A stretch of DNA of 64,000 nt, taken from Giesbergeria sp. (GTDB taxonomy: Bacteria; Pseudomonadota; Gammaproteobacteria; Burkholderiales; Burkholderiaceae_C). A program made the position numbers and the translations under genes. The stretch spans positions 21,607 through 85,606 of the forward strand of contig JAKLLE010000004.1 in assembly GCA_023150295.1 (NCBI GenBank), given 5' to 3'. Shown here one piece after another: positions 45,819 to 55,023 of this stretch (within the stretch, counting starts at the first letter, position 1; every line of letters begins with the position of its first letter). The notes beneath the pieces were generated by a model, which did no database searches, was not told the origin of the DNA, and saw nothing but the letters and a program-made list of their open reading frames with translations.

Positions 45819-46313
45819 ATGTTCCACATCGTCCTGGTCGAACCCGAGATCCCGCCCAACACGGGCAACGCCATCCGCCTGGCGGCGAACACCGGCTGCA
45901 CGCTGCACCTGGTCGAGCCGCTGGGCTTTTCGATGGAAGACCGCCTGATGCGCCGCGCCGGGCTGGATTACCACGAATACGCCCGCGTGCTGCGCCACCG
46001 CGACTGGGCGAGCTTGCTGGCCACGCACCATCCCGACCCGCAGCGCATGTTTGCCCTGACCACCAAAGGCCAGCGCCTGGTGCACGAAGCGCGCTTTGAG
46101 CCCGGCGACTGGTTCGTGTTTGGTGCCGAATCGCGTGGCCTGGACCCTGCGCTGCGCGAGACCTTTGCCCCCGCGCAGCAACTGCGCCTGCCCATGCTGA
46201 CGGGTCAGCGCAGCCTGAACCTGTCCAACGCGGTGGCGGTGACGGTGTTCGAGGCCTGGCGGCAGAACGGCTTTGCCGTGCCTCCCGCCCCCCCCGGAGA
46301 GGGTGCTAGGTGA
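45819..46313 (+). CDS. trmL: tRNA (cytidine/uridine-2'-O-)-methyltransferase TrmL
   Basis: Methylates the 2'-OH of the wobble nucleotide in tRNA-Leu isoacceptors. The start at 45819 gives 164 residues beginning MFHIVLVEPEIPPNTGN, the canonical TrmL opening; an ATG at 45789 overlaps the comF stop but adds only non-conserved residues. SPOUT-family knot motifs are FVFGAESRGLDP and RSLNLSNAVAVTVFEAWRQ. The 3' end overlaps the convergent LysR gene by 8 nt. Confidence 0.94.
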   Translation: MFHIVLVEPEIPPNTGNAIRLAANTGCTLHLVEPLGFSMEDRLMRRAGLDYHEYARVLRHRDWASLLATHHPDPQRMFALTTKGQRLVHEARFEPGDWFVFGAESRGLDPALRETFAPAQQLRLPMLTGQRSLNLSNAVAVTVFEAWRQNGFAVPPAPPGEGAR

Positions 46314-47253
46314 CCAGACCTGCCGCCGCGCGCTGCTGGGCCAACGCCTCGGGCACCTGCTCGGTCACAAAATCGAGGAAGGCCTTGGTGCGCGCAGGCA
46401 CCATGCGCCGCGTGGGCAAGGCGGCATACACGGTGTAGCGCGAATACATCCAATCGGGCAGCACATGCACCAGCGCGCCGCTGGCCAGGTAGGGCTCGAT
46501 CAGCAGGCGCGCCATCACGGCCACACCCACACCGTCGAGCGCGGCGCGCAGCAAAAGCTCCGTGCTGACCGATTGCAGCGCCACATGCGGCATATCCACC
46601 TCCTGCGCCGCAAACTGACCCTGCAGATGCTGCAGGCGCAGCTTGCGTCCGGCAGGGTTGTGCATGGCCATGGCACTGTCGCGCAGGTACTGGTGGTGGC
46701 CCAGATCTGCGGGCGTTTGGGGCATGCCCATGCGCTGCAGGTAGGTCGGGGACGCCACCACGACGGCCTCGCCCTGGAACAGGTTGCGCGCCACGATGTT
46801 GCCGTCGTAGTCCTCGGGCACCACCATGAAGGTCACATCAAACTCATCCACGCGGGCGGCCACGTAGTTGTCGGTGGCAATGTCCAGCAGCAGGCGCGGA
46901 TAGCGCGCACGCCAGGGCGCCACCAGCGGCGCCAGAAAGTAGGTGGCCAGCACCGGCGGCGCCAGCACGTGCAGGCTGCCGCGCAGTTCGCGGGTGCTGG
47001 CGGCGGCGTGGGCCTCGGCGTCTTCGATGTCGAACAGAATGGTGCGCACGCGCTCCAGGTAGGCTTGGCCCGCATCGGTCAGCGCCACCTTGCGCGTAGT
47101 GCGCTGCAAGAGCCGCGTTCCCAGATGGCGCTCCAGATCCGCCACCATGCGCGTGACCACCGGGGGCGACATGTCCAGCGCCCGCGCCGCCGCGGCAAAA
47201 CCACCCTCGTCCACGACGCGGGCAAACACCCTCATGGCTTGCAGGCGATCCAT
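46306..47253 (-). CDS. LysR-family transcriptional regulator
   Basis: A 315-residue regulator. The N-terminal winged helix runs to about residue 65, with FAAAARALDMSPPVVTRMVADLE as the helix-turn-helix region, and the rest is the periplasmic-binding-like effector domain. The effector and target are unknown, and no divergent metabolic gene is adjacent. The 227-nt upstream region contains family B copy B3 and no other clear signal. Confidence 0.88.
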   Translation of the reverse strand: MDRLQAMRVFARVVDEGGFAAAARALDMSPPVVTRMVADLERHLGTRLLQRTTRKVALTDAGQAYLERVRTILFDIEDAEAHAAASTRELRGSLHVLAPPVLATYFLAPLVAPWRARYPRLLLDIATDNYVAARVDEFDVTFMVVPEDYDGNIVARNLFQGEAVVVASPTYLQRMGMPQTPADLGHHQYLRDSAMAMHNPAGRKLRLQHLQGQFAAQEVDMPHVALQSVSTELLLRAALDGVGVAVMARLLIEPYLASGALVHVLPDWMYSRYTVYAALPTRRMVPARTKAFLDFVTEQVPEALAQQRAAAGLVT

Positions 47254-47350
47254 CGCTCAGCCCCCTCGCCCAGCACGTGCTGAGCCTGAAGTATGGTCAT
47301 TGAAGCGAGCACGCCTTACGTGAGGCCGCACAGCCTTCACGGTCTTTGCA

Positions 47351-47473
47351 ACTGGCACCGCACACACCAGCAACCGCCGCGCAAGGGCCGCCCCGCCGCG
47401 CTGGCGGTGTCCCCCTTCCCGTAGCGCGCAGCGCGGAGAGAGAAGGGGGAAGCGGTGCAGCCGCTCAGGGGGT
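47351..47473 (-). repeat. Family B 3'-end repeat, copy B3 (sense to the MaoC gene)
   Basis: On the minus strand it begins about 8 nt after the MaoC stop with CCCCCTGAGCGGCTGC, then the outer stem CCCCCTTC/GAAGGGGG and a less perfect inner stem GCGC-TGC-GCGC, then CGGGGCGGCCCTTGCGCGG. Short subtype. Confidence 0.85.
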
Positions 47474-47480
47474 TGGTACC

Positions 47481-47945
47481 TTATACAGGCGCGCCGTAGC
47501 TGCGCGAGAGCGACTCGGCCACGCAGGCGGGCTTGTCGGCCCCCTCGCGCTCCACGGTCACCAGCCAGGTCATCTGCAGCCCATCGGGCGCCAGCGCCTC
47601 GGTGGCCTGCAGTGTGAGCCGGGCGCGCACACGGCTGCCCACGGGCACCGGCGCGGTGAAACGGACACGGTTGAGGCCGTAGTTGACGCCCATGCGCGCA
47701 CCCTCGATCTGGATGCCCAGATCGAAGAAGCGCGGAATCAGCGACAGCGTGAGAAAGCCGTGCGCAATGGGCGCTCCAAAGGGCCCGGCCTTGGCACGCT
47801 CGGGATCCACATGGATCCACTGGTGGTCGCCCGTGGCCTGCGCAAACTGGTTGACCTGTTCCTGCGTGATGGTGATCCAGTCGGTCACGGCCACTTCCTG
47901 GCCCACGCAGGCGCTCACTTCGGTGTAGGAACGAAAGGTTTTCAT
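47481..47945 (-). CDS. MaoC-like acyl-CoA hydratase/dehydratase
   Basis: A 154-residue single hot-dog domain. The hydratase motif reads ATGDHQWIHVDPERA, with catalytic Asp and His near residues 40-46, followed by GAPIAHGFLTLSL. Members hydrate enoyl-CoA in fatty-acid or aromatic catabolism and PHA supply. The substrate is not determinable here. It is 57 nt from the upstream ParA gene in the same direction. Confidence 0.9.
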   Translation of the reverse strand: MKTFRSYTEVSACVGQEVAVTDWITITQEQVNQFAQATGDHQWIHVDPERAKAGPFGAPIAHGFLTLSLIPRFFDLGIQIEGARMGVNYGLNRVRFTAPVPVGSRVRARLTLQATEALAPDGLQMTWLVTVEREGADKPACVAESLSRSYGAPV

Positions 47946-48002
47946 GGCCGCAATGTAGCGCTGGCGCCGCCGGGGCCATGTCTGGCGTGCGACAGGGGCG
48001 CA

Positions 48003-48620
48003 TCACGAATCCAGCCACGCACCAATGCCCTGCCATTGCTCCAGGTCGCGCGCCACGCGGCCCGGCGCAATGTCGAACACCGTGAGCCCATGCGCCGCCA
48101 GGTGCACATAGTTCTGCGTGTCGCGCAGCGTGCCCAGCACGGGCAGACCCAGGCTGTCCACAAAGTGGTGGAGCTGCTCGGCCGCGCGCGTGCGCTCGTC
48201 CACCCGCATGCCCACGATGCCCACCTGCGCATGCCCGGCGCGGCGGTGGGCGGCGAGCTGGTCCAGGAAATCGCGCGTGGCGTAGATGTCAAAGATGCTG
48301 GCCTGCAGCGGCACGATGATCTTGTCGGCCAGCTTGAGCGCGTCGCTCAGCCGCCAGCCGTGCAGGCCAGCGGGCGTGTCCAGCACGGCGTGGCCGCCCT
48401 TGGGCGGCTTGGCGATGGAGTCACCACCGCCCGTGTCCCACCAGGCAATGGGCCGCGCCTGGGGCGGGCGCAGACCCAGCCACAGGCGTGCGGACTGCTG
48501 GCGGTCCACATCGCCCAGCACCACCGCATGGCCCTGGCGCGCCCAGTAACCTGCCACCTGGGTAGACAGCGTGGACTTGCCCACGCCGCCCTTGGGATTG
48601 GCTATGACCACCACCGGCAT
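48003..48620 (-). CDS. Orphan ParA/MinD-family ATPase
   Basis: A 205-residue ATPase with the deviant Walker A KGGVGKST at residues 10-17 (MPVVVIANPKGGVGKST), the switch region AVLDTPAGLHGW and VPLQASIFDIYATRDFL. It is smaller than chromosomal ParA and lacks an N-terminal DNA-binding domain. No parB or parS candidate is next to it, so it probably positions some other cargo. Its cargo is unknown. Confidence 0.85.
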   Translation of the reverse strand: MPVVVIANPKGGVGKSTLSTQVAGYWARQGHAVVLGDVDRQQSARLWLGLRPPQARPIAWWDTGGGDSIAKPPKGGHAVLDTPAGLHGWRLSDALKLADKIIVPLQASIFDIYATRDFLDQLAAHRRAGHAQVGIVGMRVDERTRAAEQLHHFVDSLGLPVLGTLRDTQNYVHLAAHGLTVFDIAPGRVARDLEQWQGIGAWLDS

Positions 48621-48661
48621 GATCCGACCTCCTCGCGAATATTACCCATCGAAAGTGCTTC

Positions 48662-48707
48662 TAGCGCCCTAAAATCAAGCGCCAATAGCTATGATTTTTA
48701 TAGCAAA
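48662..48707 (-). repeat. Family A repeat, copy A6 (directly after the LysE gene)
   Basis: Minus strand: TGA stop of the LysE gene, then TTTGCTATAAAAATCATAGC, then GCGCTT-N7-GGGCGC (loop GATTTTA). The last two stem pairs are T/G, as in A2 and A9. The signal-peptide frame has a stop here. Confidence 0.8.
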
Positions 48708-49346
48708 TCAAGCGTGCTGACCACCCCGCTTGACGAAGAACAGCCCCGCGCCCACCGCCATGAGCAACCCGCCGAACACGCGGTTCTGCACGCGCATGGC
48801 GCGCGCGCTGCGCGTCAACCGACGCAGCACACTGGCCCCGGCTGCGTAGCCGTGCATCACCGTCACGTCCACAGCCACCAGGGTGGCTGCCATCACCATC
48901 AACTGCGGCCACAGCGGGCGTGTATCGGTCATGAACTGCGGCAGCACGGCCACCATGAAAAGAATGCCCTTGGGGTTGGTGGCGTTGGTCAGAAAGCCGG
49001 TCAGGCAGCGCTTTTTCCAGGTGCCCGCAGGCCCGCCGTCCTGCTCCTGCAGGGGCGAGGCCTCGCCCGCACGCCACTGGTTGAAGCCCAGGTACAGCAG
49101 GTAGCACGCCCCCAGCACCTTGACGAGGTTGAACGCCCACTCGGACGCCAGCAGCAGCGAGCCCACGCCCGCCCCGGCAATCACCAGCACCAGCAGCAGC
49201 CCCAACTGCAGGCCCAGGATGGTGGCCCCCGCCTTGCGCACACCGTAGTTGAGCCCGTGGCTCATGGACAGCACTGCGCCCGAGCCCGGCGAGATTGCGA
49301 TCAGGCACGAAGCCACCAAAAAAGCCAACCAAGTCTGAAGATCCAT
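48708..49346 (-). CDS. LysE/RhtB-family amino-acid exporter
   Basis: A 212-residue inner-membrane protein with about six helices. The conserved opening is AISPGSGAVLSMSHGLNYGVRKAG and the mid-region ATNPKGILFMVAVLPQFM matches the family. It exports amino acids or similar metabolites; the substrate is unknown. Divergent from the Kef-type gene. Confidence 0.9.
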   Translation of the reverse strand: MDLQTWLAFLVASCLIAISPGSGAVLSMSHGLNYGVRKAGATILGLQLGLLLVLVIAGAGVGSLLLASEWAFNLVKVLGACYLLYLGFNQWRAGEASPLQEQDGGPAGTWKKRCLTGFLTNATNPKGILFMVAVLPQFMTDTRPLWPQLMVMAATLVAVDVTVMHGYAAGASVLRRLTRSARAMRVQNRVFGGLLMAVGAGLFFVKRGGQHA

Positions 49347-49493
49347 GGGTCGCCGCGCCCGAATGCAAAGAAGGGCCGCATCTTAGCAACGCAGCGCCTG
49401 AAGGTGCCAGAATCTGCGGCATCGGCCCCTGCCGCCCCTGCGGCAACGCGGTTGCCGCCCGGCCCACAACGACGTTTGCGCACGCCCCCTCCC

Positions 49494-51368
49494 ATGGAAC
49501 ACGCTCCCACCTGGCTCACCTACGGCTTTCTGTACCTTGCGGCGGCCGTGCTGGCCGTGCCCATTGCCAAGGCGCTGGGCCTGGGCGCCATCATTGGCTA
49601 CCTGGCGGCGGGCATCGTCATCGGGCCCTGGGGCCTGGGGCTGGTGAGCAACGTGCAGGATATCCTGCACTTTGCCGAGTTCGGCGTGGTGCTGATGCTG
49701 TTCCTCGTGGGGCTGGAGTTGCAACCCAGCCGCCTGTGGGCGCTGCGCCGCCCCATCTTTGGCACCGGCACCGCACAGGTGCTGGGCTGCGCGGCCGTGC
49801 TGTTTGCGCTGGGTGCGCTGGCGGGCCTGCCCTGGCGCGTGGGTCTGGTGGGCGCTTTGGGCCTGGCGCTGTCTTCCACGGCGATTGCGCTGCAGGTGCT
49901 GGCCGAGCGTAACTTGATGCGCACCCGCAGCGGCCAGGCGGGCTTCTCCATCCTGCTGTTCCAGGACGTGGCGGCCATCCCCATCCTGGCCCTGCTGCCG
50001 CTGCTGGGCGCCGCAGCGGGCGGCAGCGCCGGGCACACGCCCGGCGGCATGGCGCTGGAGGCGCTCAAGATCGTCGGCGTGATCGCCGCCATCATCCTTG
50101 GCGGGCGCCTGCTGTTGCGCCCCGTGCTGCGCTGGATCGCCAAAAGCCGCACGCCCGAGATCTTCACTGCCGCCTCGCTGCTGCTGGTGGTGGGCATCGC
50201 CTACCTGATGGTGTTGGTGGGCCTGTCGATGGCGCTGGGCGCCTTTCTGGCCGGCGTGCTGCTGGCGGACAGCGAGTACCGCCGCGAGCTGGAGGCCGAC
50301 ATCGAGCCCTTCAAGGGCCTGCTGCTCGGGCTGTTCTTCATCGCCGTGGGCATGAGCATCGACTTCGGCGTGATCCTGCGCTCGCCCAGCCTCATGGCCG
50401 CCATCCTGGTCGGCTTCCTCGCCGCCAAGGCCGTAGTCATCTACACACTGGCCAAGGTGGTCGAGATCCCCTACCAGGAGCGCCCCGTCTTCACCCTGCT
50501 GCTGGCCCAGGGCGGTGAGTTTGCGTTTGTGGTGTTCCAGGCCGCGGCGGGTGCCAGCGTGTTCCCGGCAGAGACGGCCTCGCTGCTGATTGGCGCCGTG
50601 GCGTTGTCGATGCTGATCAGCCCGCTGCTGCTCGTGGTGATGGACCGCGTGCTGCTGCGCCGCTACGCCAAGCTCAAGTCCACGCCCCAGGCCGAAGAAA
50701 TCTCCGAACCCCAAGAGGCGCCCATCATCATCGCGGGCTTCGGCCGCTACGGCCAGATCGTCTCGCGCGTGCTGCTGGCCCAGGGCATCCCCACCACCGT
50801 GCTCGACCACAGCGTGGACATGCTGGAAGTGGCCCGCACCTTTGGCTACCGCGTGTTCTACGGCGACGCCACGCGGCTCGATCTGCTGCGCATTGCCGGG
50901 GCCGAGCGCGCGCGCATCCTGGTCATCGCTGTGGACGACGCCGAGCAGTCCCTCCAAATTGCCCATCTCGCCCGCGAGCACTTCCCCCAGCTCCAGATCG
51001 TGGCCCGCGCGCGCGACATCAGCCACTGGAACAAGCTGCGCGACCTGGGCGTGACGCTGGTGCAGCGCGAGCTGTTCGAGTCCAGCCTGCAAAGTGCCCA
51101 CAGCGTGCTGGAACTGATGGGACTGACCGCCCCACAGGCCACCGCCATCACCCAGCGCTTTCGCGCCCACAACATCGCGCTGGCCGACCGCATGTACCCC
51201 CACCACAAGGACCAGGCCAAATACATCGCCGTAGCGCGCGAGGGCCGCAACCAACTGGCAGAACAGATGGCCAAAGAGCGGCAGGAGCAAAACCGCGATG
51301 CGCCGCCATACCCCGGGTATGCCCATCCAGAGCCACCACCACCGCCGGCAAGCGGTCCATCGCCGTAG
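49494..51368 (+). CDS. Monovalent cation:proton antiporter, CPA2/Kef type
   Basis: A 624-residue membrane transporter. About 390 N-terminal residues form a Na+/H+ exchanger domain with around twelve helices (for example GAIIGYLAAGIVIGPWGLG and LMLFLVGLELQPSRLW). The RCK/TrkA-N domain follows from residue 410 (IIIAGFGRYGQIV). It is a KefB/C or YbaL-like potassium efflux protein. The start at 49494 is chosen because the frame above it, though open for over 700 codons, runs through the LysE, ParA and MaoC genes on the other strand. Confidence 0.9.
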   Translation: MEHAPTWLTYGFLYLAAAVLAVPIAKALGLGAIIGYLAAGIVIGPWGLGLVSNVQDILHFAEFGVVLMLFLVGLELQPSRLWALRRPIFGTGTAQVLGCAAVLFALGALAGLPWRVGLVGALGLALSSTAIALQVLAERNLMRTRSGQAGFSILLFQDVAAIPILALLPLLGAAAGGSAGHTPGGMALEALKIVGVIAAIILGGRLLLRPVLRWIAKSRTPEIFTAASLLLVVGIAYLMVLVGLSMALGAFLAGVLLADSEYRRELEADIEPFKGLLLGLFFIAVGMSIDFGVILRSPSLMAAILVGFLAAKAVVIYTLAKVVEIPYQERPVFTLLLAQGGEFAFVVFQAAAGASVFPAETASLLIGAVALSMLISPLLLVVMDRVLLRRYAKLKSTPQAEEISEPQEAPIIIAGFGRYGQIVSRVLLAQGIPTTVLDHSVDMLEVARTFGYRVFYGDATRLDLLRIAGAERARILVIAVDDAEQSLQIAHLAREHFPQLQIVARARDISHWNKLRDLGVTLVQRELFESSLQSAHSVLELMGLTAPQATAITQRFRAHNIALADRMYPHHKDQAKYIAVAREGRNQLAEQMAKERQEQNRDAPPYPGYAHPEPPPPPASGPSP

Positions 51369-51422
51369 ACGTATGTGTTGCGGCCTGCAGGGTGGATGCG
51401 GCCTGGCGTGTGTGACGAGCGA

Positions 51423-52625
51423 CTACACCCGCTCCAGCGCGAGCGCGATCCCCTGGCCCACGCCAATGCACATGGTGCACAGCGCGTAGCGCCCGCCCGT
51501 GGCATGCAGGCGGTTGATGGCCGTGGTGACCAGCCGGGCTCCGCTGGCGCCCAGCGGGTGGCCCAGGGCGATGGCGCCGCCCCAGGCGTTCACGCGCGCG
51601 TCGTCGTCTGCCAGGCCCAGCAGGCGCAGCACGGCCAGGCCCTGCGCGGCAAAGGCCTCGTTGAGTTCGATCACGTCGATCTGCTCCAGCCGCAACCCGG
51701 TCTGGGCCAGCAGCTTTTGCGTGGCCGGCGCCGGGCCCATGCCCATGGTGCGCGGCGGCACGCCTGCCACCGCCATGCCCAGCACGCGGGCGCGGGGTAC
51801 CAGCCCATGCTGTTGGGCGGCGGCCTCGTTGGCCAGCAGCACGGCGCAGGCGCCATCGTTCACGCCACTGGCGTTACCCGCTGTCACTGTGCCATCGGGG
51901 CGCACCACGCCTTTGAGCCGGGCCAGGGCTTCCAGGCTGGTGGCGCGGGGGTGTTCGTCGGTGTCCACCACGGTGGTTTCGCCCTTTCGGGAGGTCAGCG
52001 TGACCGGGCAGATCTCGCGCGCCAGGTGCCCGGCCTCGATGGCGGCCAGGGCCTTGCACTGGCTGGCCAGGGCCATGCGGTCCTGGGCCTCGCGCTCAAT
52101 GCGAAACTCGGCGGCCACGTTCTCGGCGGTCTCGGGCATGGAATCCACGCCATGGCGCTCCTGCATGCGCGGGTTGACGAAGCGCCAGCCGATGGTGGTG
52201 TCGTACACCGCCGGGCTGCGGGCGAACGCCGCCTCCGCCTTGGGCATGACAAAAGGAGCGCGGCTCATGCTCTCCACGCCACCGGCAATCAGCAGCTGTG
52301 CCTCGCCCGCCTTGATGGCGCGTGCCGCCGTGCCCACAGCGTCCAGACCGGAGCCGCACAGCCGGTTGATGGTGGCGCCGGGCACCTCCAGCGGCAGGCC
52401 CGTCAGCAAGGCAGCCATGCGGGCCACGTTGCGGTTGTCCTCCCCGGCCTGGTTGGCGCAGCCGTAGAGCACATCGCCCAGCGCTGCCCAGTCCACCCGG
52501 GGGTTGCGCGCCATCAGCGCCTGGATGGGCAGCGCGGCCAAGTCGTCGGCGCGCACACTGCTCAGCGCGCCGCCATAACGGCCAAAGGGGGTACGGATGG
52601 CATCGCAGACATAGGCTTGGATCAT
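51423..52625 (-). CDS. pcaF: 3-oxoadipyl-CoA thiolase
   Basis: Cleaves 3-oxoadipyl-CoA to succinyl-CoA and acetyl-CoA at the end of the beta-ketoadipate pathway. The start at 52625 gives 400 residues, the PcaF length. Nucleophile Cys is in NRLCGSGLDAV near residue 90, His in ALGHPLGASGARL and the second Cys in CIGVGQG near the C terminus. Opening MIQAYVCDAIRTPFGRYGGA is typical of PcaF/PaaJ. No other pca genes are near, so a general acetyl-CoA acetyltransferase role is the alternative. Confidence 0.88.
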   Translation of the reverse strand: MIQAYVCDAIRTPFGRYGGALSSVRADDLAALPIQALMARNPRVDWAALGDVLYGCANQAGEDNRNVARMAALLTGLPLEVPGATINRLCGSGLDAVGTAARAIKAGEAQLLIAGGVESMSRAPFVMPKAEAAFARSPAVYDTTIGWRFVNPRMQERHGVDSMPETAENVAAEFRIEREAQDRMALASQCKALAAIEAGHLAREICPVTLTSRKGETTVVDTDEHPRATSLEALARLKGVVRPDGTVTAGNASGVNDGACAVLLANEAAAQQHGLVPRARVLGMAVAGVPPRTMGMGPAPATQKLLAQTGLRLEQIDVIELNEAFAAQGLAVLRLLGLADDDARVNAWGGAIALGHPLGASGARLVTTAINRLHATGGRYALCTMCIGVGQGIALALERV

Positions 52626-52724
52626 GGGGGGCTCCTGGGTGCGGCTGCCATTATCGGAACGCCCGCCCGCGCCCCAAGCCCCCAGGGTCACCTCAGAGAC
52701 TGTGGGCACCGCTACACTGCGGCC

Positions 52725-53159
52725 ATGTTCCAGCCCAGCCAAGCCGACGTCCGCCGATTTTTCTGCGCAGCCCATGCCAAGGCACGCGCGGGCGAGCCCA
52801 TGGAGGCCATCGAAACCCTGGCCAGCCTTTGGATCGACGAGCACCCCGAATACCACGCCGAACTGCAGGATGCCGACGCAGCTGCGGCGCGCAACTACGA
52901 CGAAACGCCCGACCGCACCAACCCCTTCCTGCACCTGTCGATGCACCTGTCGATCAGCGAGCAGTGCAGCATCGACCAGCCGCGCGGCATCCGCCAGGCC
53001 GTGGAGCTGCTGTCCAAACGACTGGACTCACTGCACGATGCGCACCACGCCGCCATGGAGTGCCTGGGCCAGATGCTCTGGGACAGCCAGCGCTCGGGCC
53101 GACCGCCCGATGGCGATGCCTATATCGCTGCGGTGCAGCGACGGGCCACGCAGGATTAA
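52725..53159 (+). CDS. DUF1841-family protein
   Basis: A 144-residue soluble protein, MFQPSQADVRRFF at the start and NPFLHLSMHLSISEQ mid-protein, which is the DUF1841 signature. The function is unknown. It is divergent from pcaF and converges on the cytochrome c gene. A long frame open upstream belongs to the opposite strand of pcaF and is not part of this gene. Confidence 0.85.
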   Translation: MFQPSQADVRRFFCAAHAKARAGEPMEAIETLASLWIDEHPEYHAELQDADAAAARNYDETPDRTNPFLHLSMHLSISEQCSIDQPRGIRQAVELLSKRLDSLHDAHHAAMECLGQMLWDSQRSGRPPDGDAYIAAVQRRATQD

Positions 53160-53190
53160 CCGCTATATTTTTGATAGCTACTGACGCCCA
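53160..53190 (+). repeat. Family A repeat, partial copy A7 (after the DUF1841 gene)
   Basis: Starts directly after the TAA with CCGCTATATTTTTGATAGC and a trailing TACTGACGCC. The hairpin half is lost or diverged. Sense to the upstream gene. Confidence 0.5.
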
Positions 53191-53219
53191 CCGAACGGGC
53201 GCAAAAGCCGTTTTTACCC

Positions 53220-53885
53220 CTACCTCCAGCGCGACTGCGGCACCACGCGCAGGTCGCCATCGAGCTTGCCGATGTACTGCGCCAGCGCCTTGAGTTCCGC
53301 CGGGGTGAACTGCGAGACCACGCCCGCCATCACCGGGTTGCTGCGGCCCACGTAGGCCTGGTCAGCCTTGGCCTGGTAGGACGTGAGGGCCACGTACAGG
53401 TAGTCGGCATGCTGCCCGGCGATCTTGGGGTAGGAAGGGTCGATGGGCTTGGCAAAGTTGTCGCCATGGCAGGACACACACGCCCCTTTTTGCAGCAGCT
53501 GCGCCACCTGGGCGCTGGGCTCGCGGCGCGGGGTGGCAGGCAGTTCGGTGCCCGCCTTGCCGTGCTGGGCGTAATAGGCAGAGAGGTCGGCAATGTCCTG
53601 CGGAGTCAGGCTGATGGATACGCCGCGCATGGTGGGGTGCTTGCGCTCGCCCTGGTGGTAGGCCTGCAGCGCGGCGGCCAGGTAAGCGGCGTTCTGGCCC
53701 GAGATCATGGGGACGCGGTGCACCTGCGGAAAGCTGGACTGGTACCCTGCGATGCCATGGCAGCCAATGCACATGGCGTTCTTTTGTTCGCCCGCCTGGG
53801 CGTTGCCCTGCACCTCCTGGGCGTGGATGGCGGCGGTCCCGCAAGCGACAGCCAATGCAACAAGCGTGTGGAGCGTCTTTTTCAT
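53220..53885 (-). CDS. Dihaem class I cytochrome c (c4-like)
   Basis: A 221-residue periplasmic protein with a Sec signal peptide (to about residue 22) and two haem-binding motifs, CIGCH at 39-43 and CVSCH at 136-140. Candidate axial Met residues are in HRVPMISG and in the NPVMAGV region. The two-domain layout is that of cytochrome c4, an electron donor to oxidases. It is divergent from the MoxR gene with 107 nt between. Confidence 0.92.
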   Translation of the reverse strand: MKKTLHTLVALAVACGTAAIHAQEVQGNAQAGEQKNAMCIGCHGIAGYQSSFPQVHRVPMISGQNAAYLAAALQAYHQGERKHPTMRGVSISLTPQDIADLSAYYAQHGKAGTELPATPRREPSAQVAQLLQKGACVSCHGDNFAKPIDPSYPKIAGQHADYLYVALTSYQAKADQAYVGRSNPVMAGVVSQFTPAELKALAQYIGKLDGDLRVVPQSRWR

Positions 53886-53992
53886 TTTGCGAGCACAATC
53901 TTTGTGGAAGAAAACCCTGGGGCACAGGTGCTGAAAATGATTATATCCAGCCGCTGTCAAGCCCATTTGTCAACGATACCGCATTTAATTTC

Positions 53993-54841
53993 ATGAAATT
54001 CCAAGGCTCCCAGAACTACGTCGCCACCCAGGACCTCATGCTGGCCGTGAATGCGGCCATCCGGCTGCAGCGCCCCTTGCTGGTCAAGGGCGAACCCGGC
54101 ACCGGCAAGACCATGCTGGCCGAGGAAGTCGCCCAGGCGCTGGACATGCCGCTGCTGCAGTGGCACATCAAGTCCACCACCAAGGCGCAGCAGGGTTTGT
54201 ATGAATATGACGCCGTGAGCCGCCTGCGCGACAGCCAGTTGGAAGGCAGCAGCGAGCGCGTCAAGGACATCCGCAACTACATCGTGCAGGGCGTGCTGTG
54301 GCAGGCCTTCACGGCCGACCGCCCGGTGGCACTGCTGATCGATGAGATCGACAAGGCCGACATCGAATTCCCCAACGATCTGCTGCGCGAGCTCGACCGC
54401 ATGGAGTTCTACTGCTACGAGACGCGCGAGCTCATCAAGGCCAAGCACCGCCCGCTGGTGTTCATCACCTCGAACAACGAAAAGGAACTGCCCGACGCCT
54501 TTCTGCGCCGCTGCTTCTTCCACTTCATCAAGTTCCCCGAGCCAGACACCATGCGCCAGATCATCGGCGTGCACTTTCCCACGCTCAAGGGCGATCTGCT
54601 CTCGGTGGCCATGAAGACTTTCTACGACGTGCGCAACCTACCGGGCCTGAAAAAGAAGCCTTCCACCTCCGAGCTGCTGGACTGGCTCAAGCTGCTGGTG
54701 GCCGAAGACATTCCGCTGTCGGCCCTGCAAAGCGCCGACAACAAGGTGTCGGTGCCGCCGCTGGTGGGCGCCTTGCTGAAAAACGAGCAGGACGTGAGCC
54801 TGTTCGAAAAGCTGGTGTTCATGAACCAGAGGAACAGATAA
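53993..54841 (+). CDS. MoxR-family AAA+ ATPase
   Basis: A 282-residue ATPase. Walker A is GEPGTGKT at 33-40, Walker B LLIDEIDKAD near 115, and sensor 1 FITSNNEKELPD. The start MKFQGSQNYV at 53993 lacks a clear ribosome site (AT-rich leader). MoxR proteins act as chaperones together with VWA-domain partners, and one is encoded two genes downstream. A GNAT gene lies between them. Confidence 0.93.
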   Translation: MKFQGSQNYVATQDLMLAVNAAIRLQRPLLVKGEPGTGKTMLAEEVAQALDMPLLQWHIKSTTKAQQGLYEYDAVSRLRDSQLEGSSERVKDIRNYIVQGVLWQAFTADRPVALLIDEIDKADIEFPNDLLRELDRMEFYCYETRELIKAKHRPLVFITSNNEKELPDAFLRRCFFHFIKFPEPDTMRQIIGVHFPTLKGDLLSVAMKTFYDVRNLPGLKKKPSTSELLDWLKLLVAEDIPLSALQSADNKVSVPPLVGALLKNEQDVSLFEKLVFMNQRNR

Positions 54842-54846
54842 GAGCA

Positions 54847-54978
54847 TCCCCCTGTGTCGCTTCGCTCCATCCCCCTTCTCTCGAATTGCTGCGCAATTCG
54901 GGAAGGGGGACGCTCCCAGCGCGGCGGGGCGGCCCTTGCGCGGGAGCCCTGGCGGGGGCAGCGCCAGTCTCAGGGGCC
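54847..54978 (+). repeat. Family B 3'-end repeat, copy B4 (sense to the MoxR gene)
   Basis: Begins 6 nt after the MoxR stop with CCCCCTGTGTCGCTTCGCTCC. Outer stem CCCCCTTC/GAAGGGGG, inner stem GAATTGC-TGC-GCAATTC (54883-54899), tail CGGGGCGGCCCTTGCGCGGG and the extra GGAGCCCTGG...GCGCCAGT block (long subtype). Confidence 0.88.
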
Positions 54979-55023
54979 ACGGATGATGTACGCGATATGG
55001 AAAATTGACATCGGAGCCAACGC

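Noticed and set aside
47346..49493. Over 700 open codons upstream and in frame with the Kef-type antiporter
   Set aside because: The region is covered by the MaoC, ParA and LysE genes on the minus strand; the real protein starts at 49494 with a normal membrane domain.
51375..52724. A long in-frame extension upstream of the DUF1841 gene
   Set aside because: It is the antisense of pcaF; DUF1841 proteins start at the ATG at 52725.
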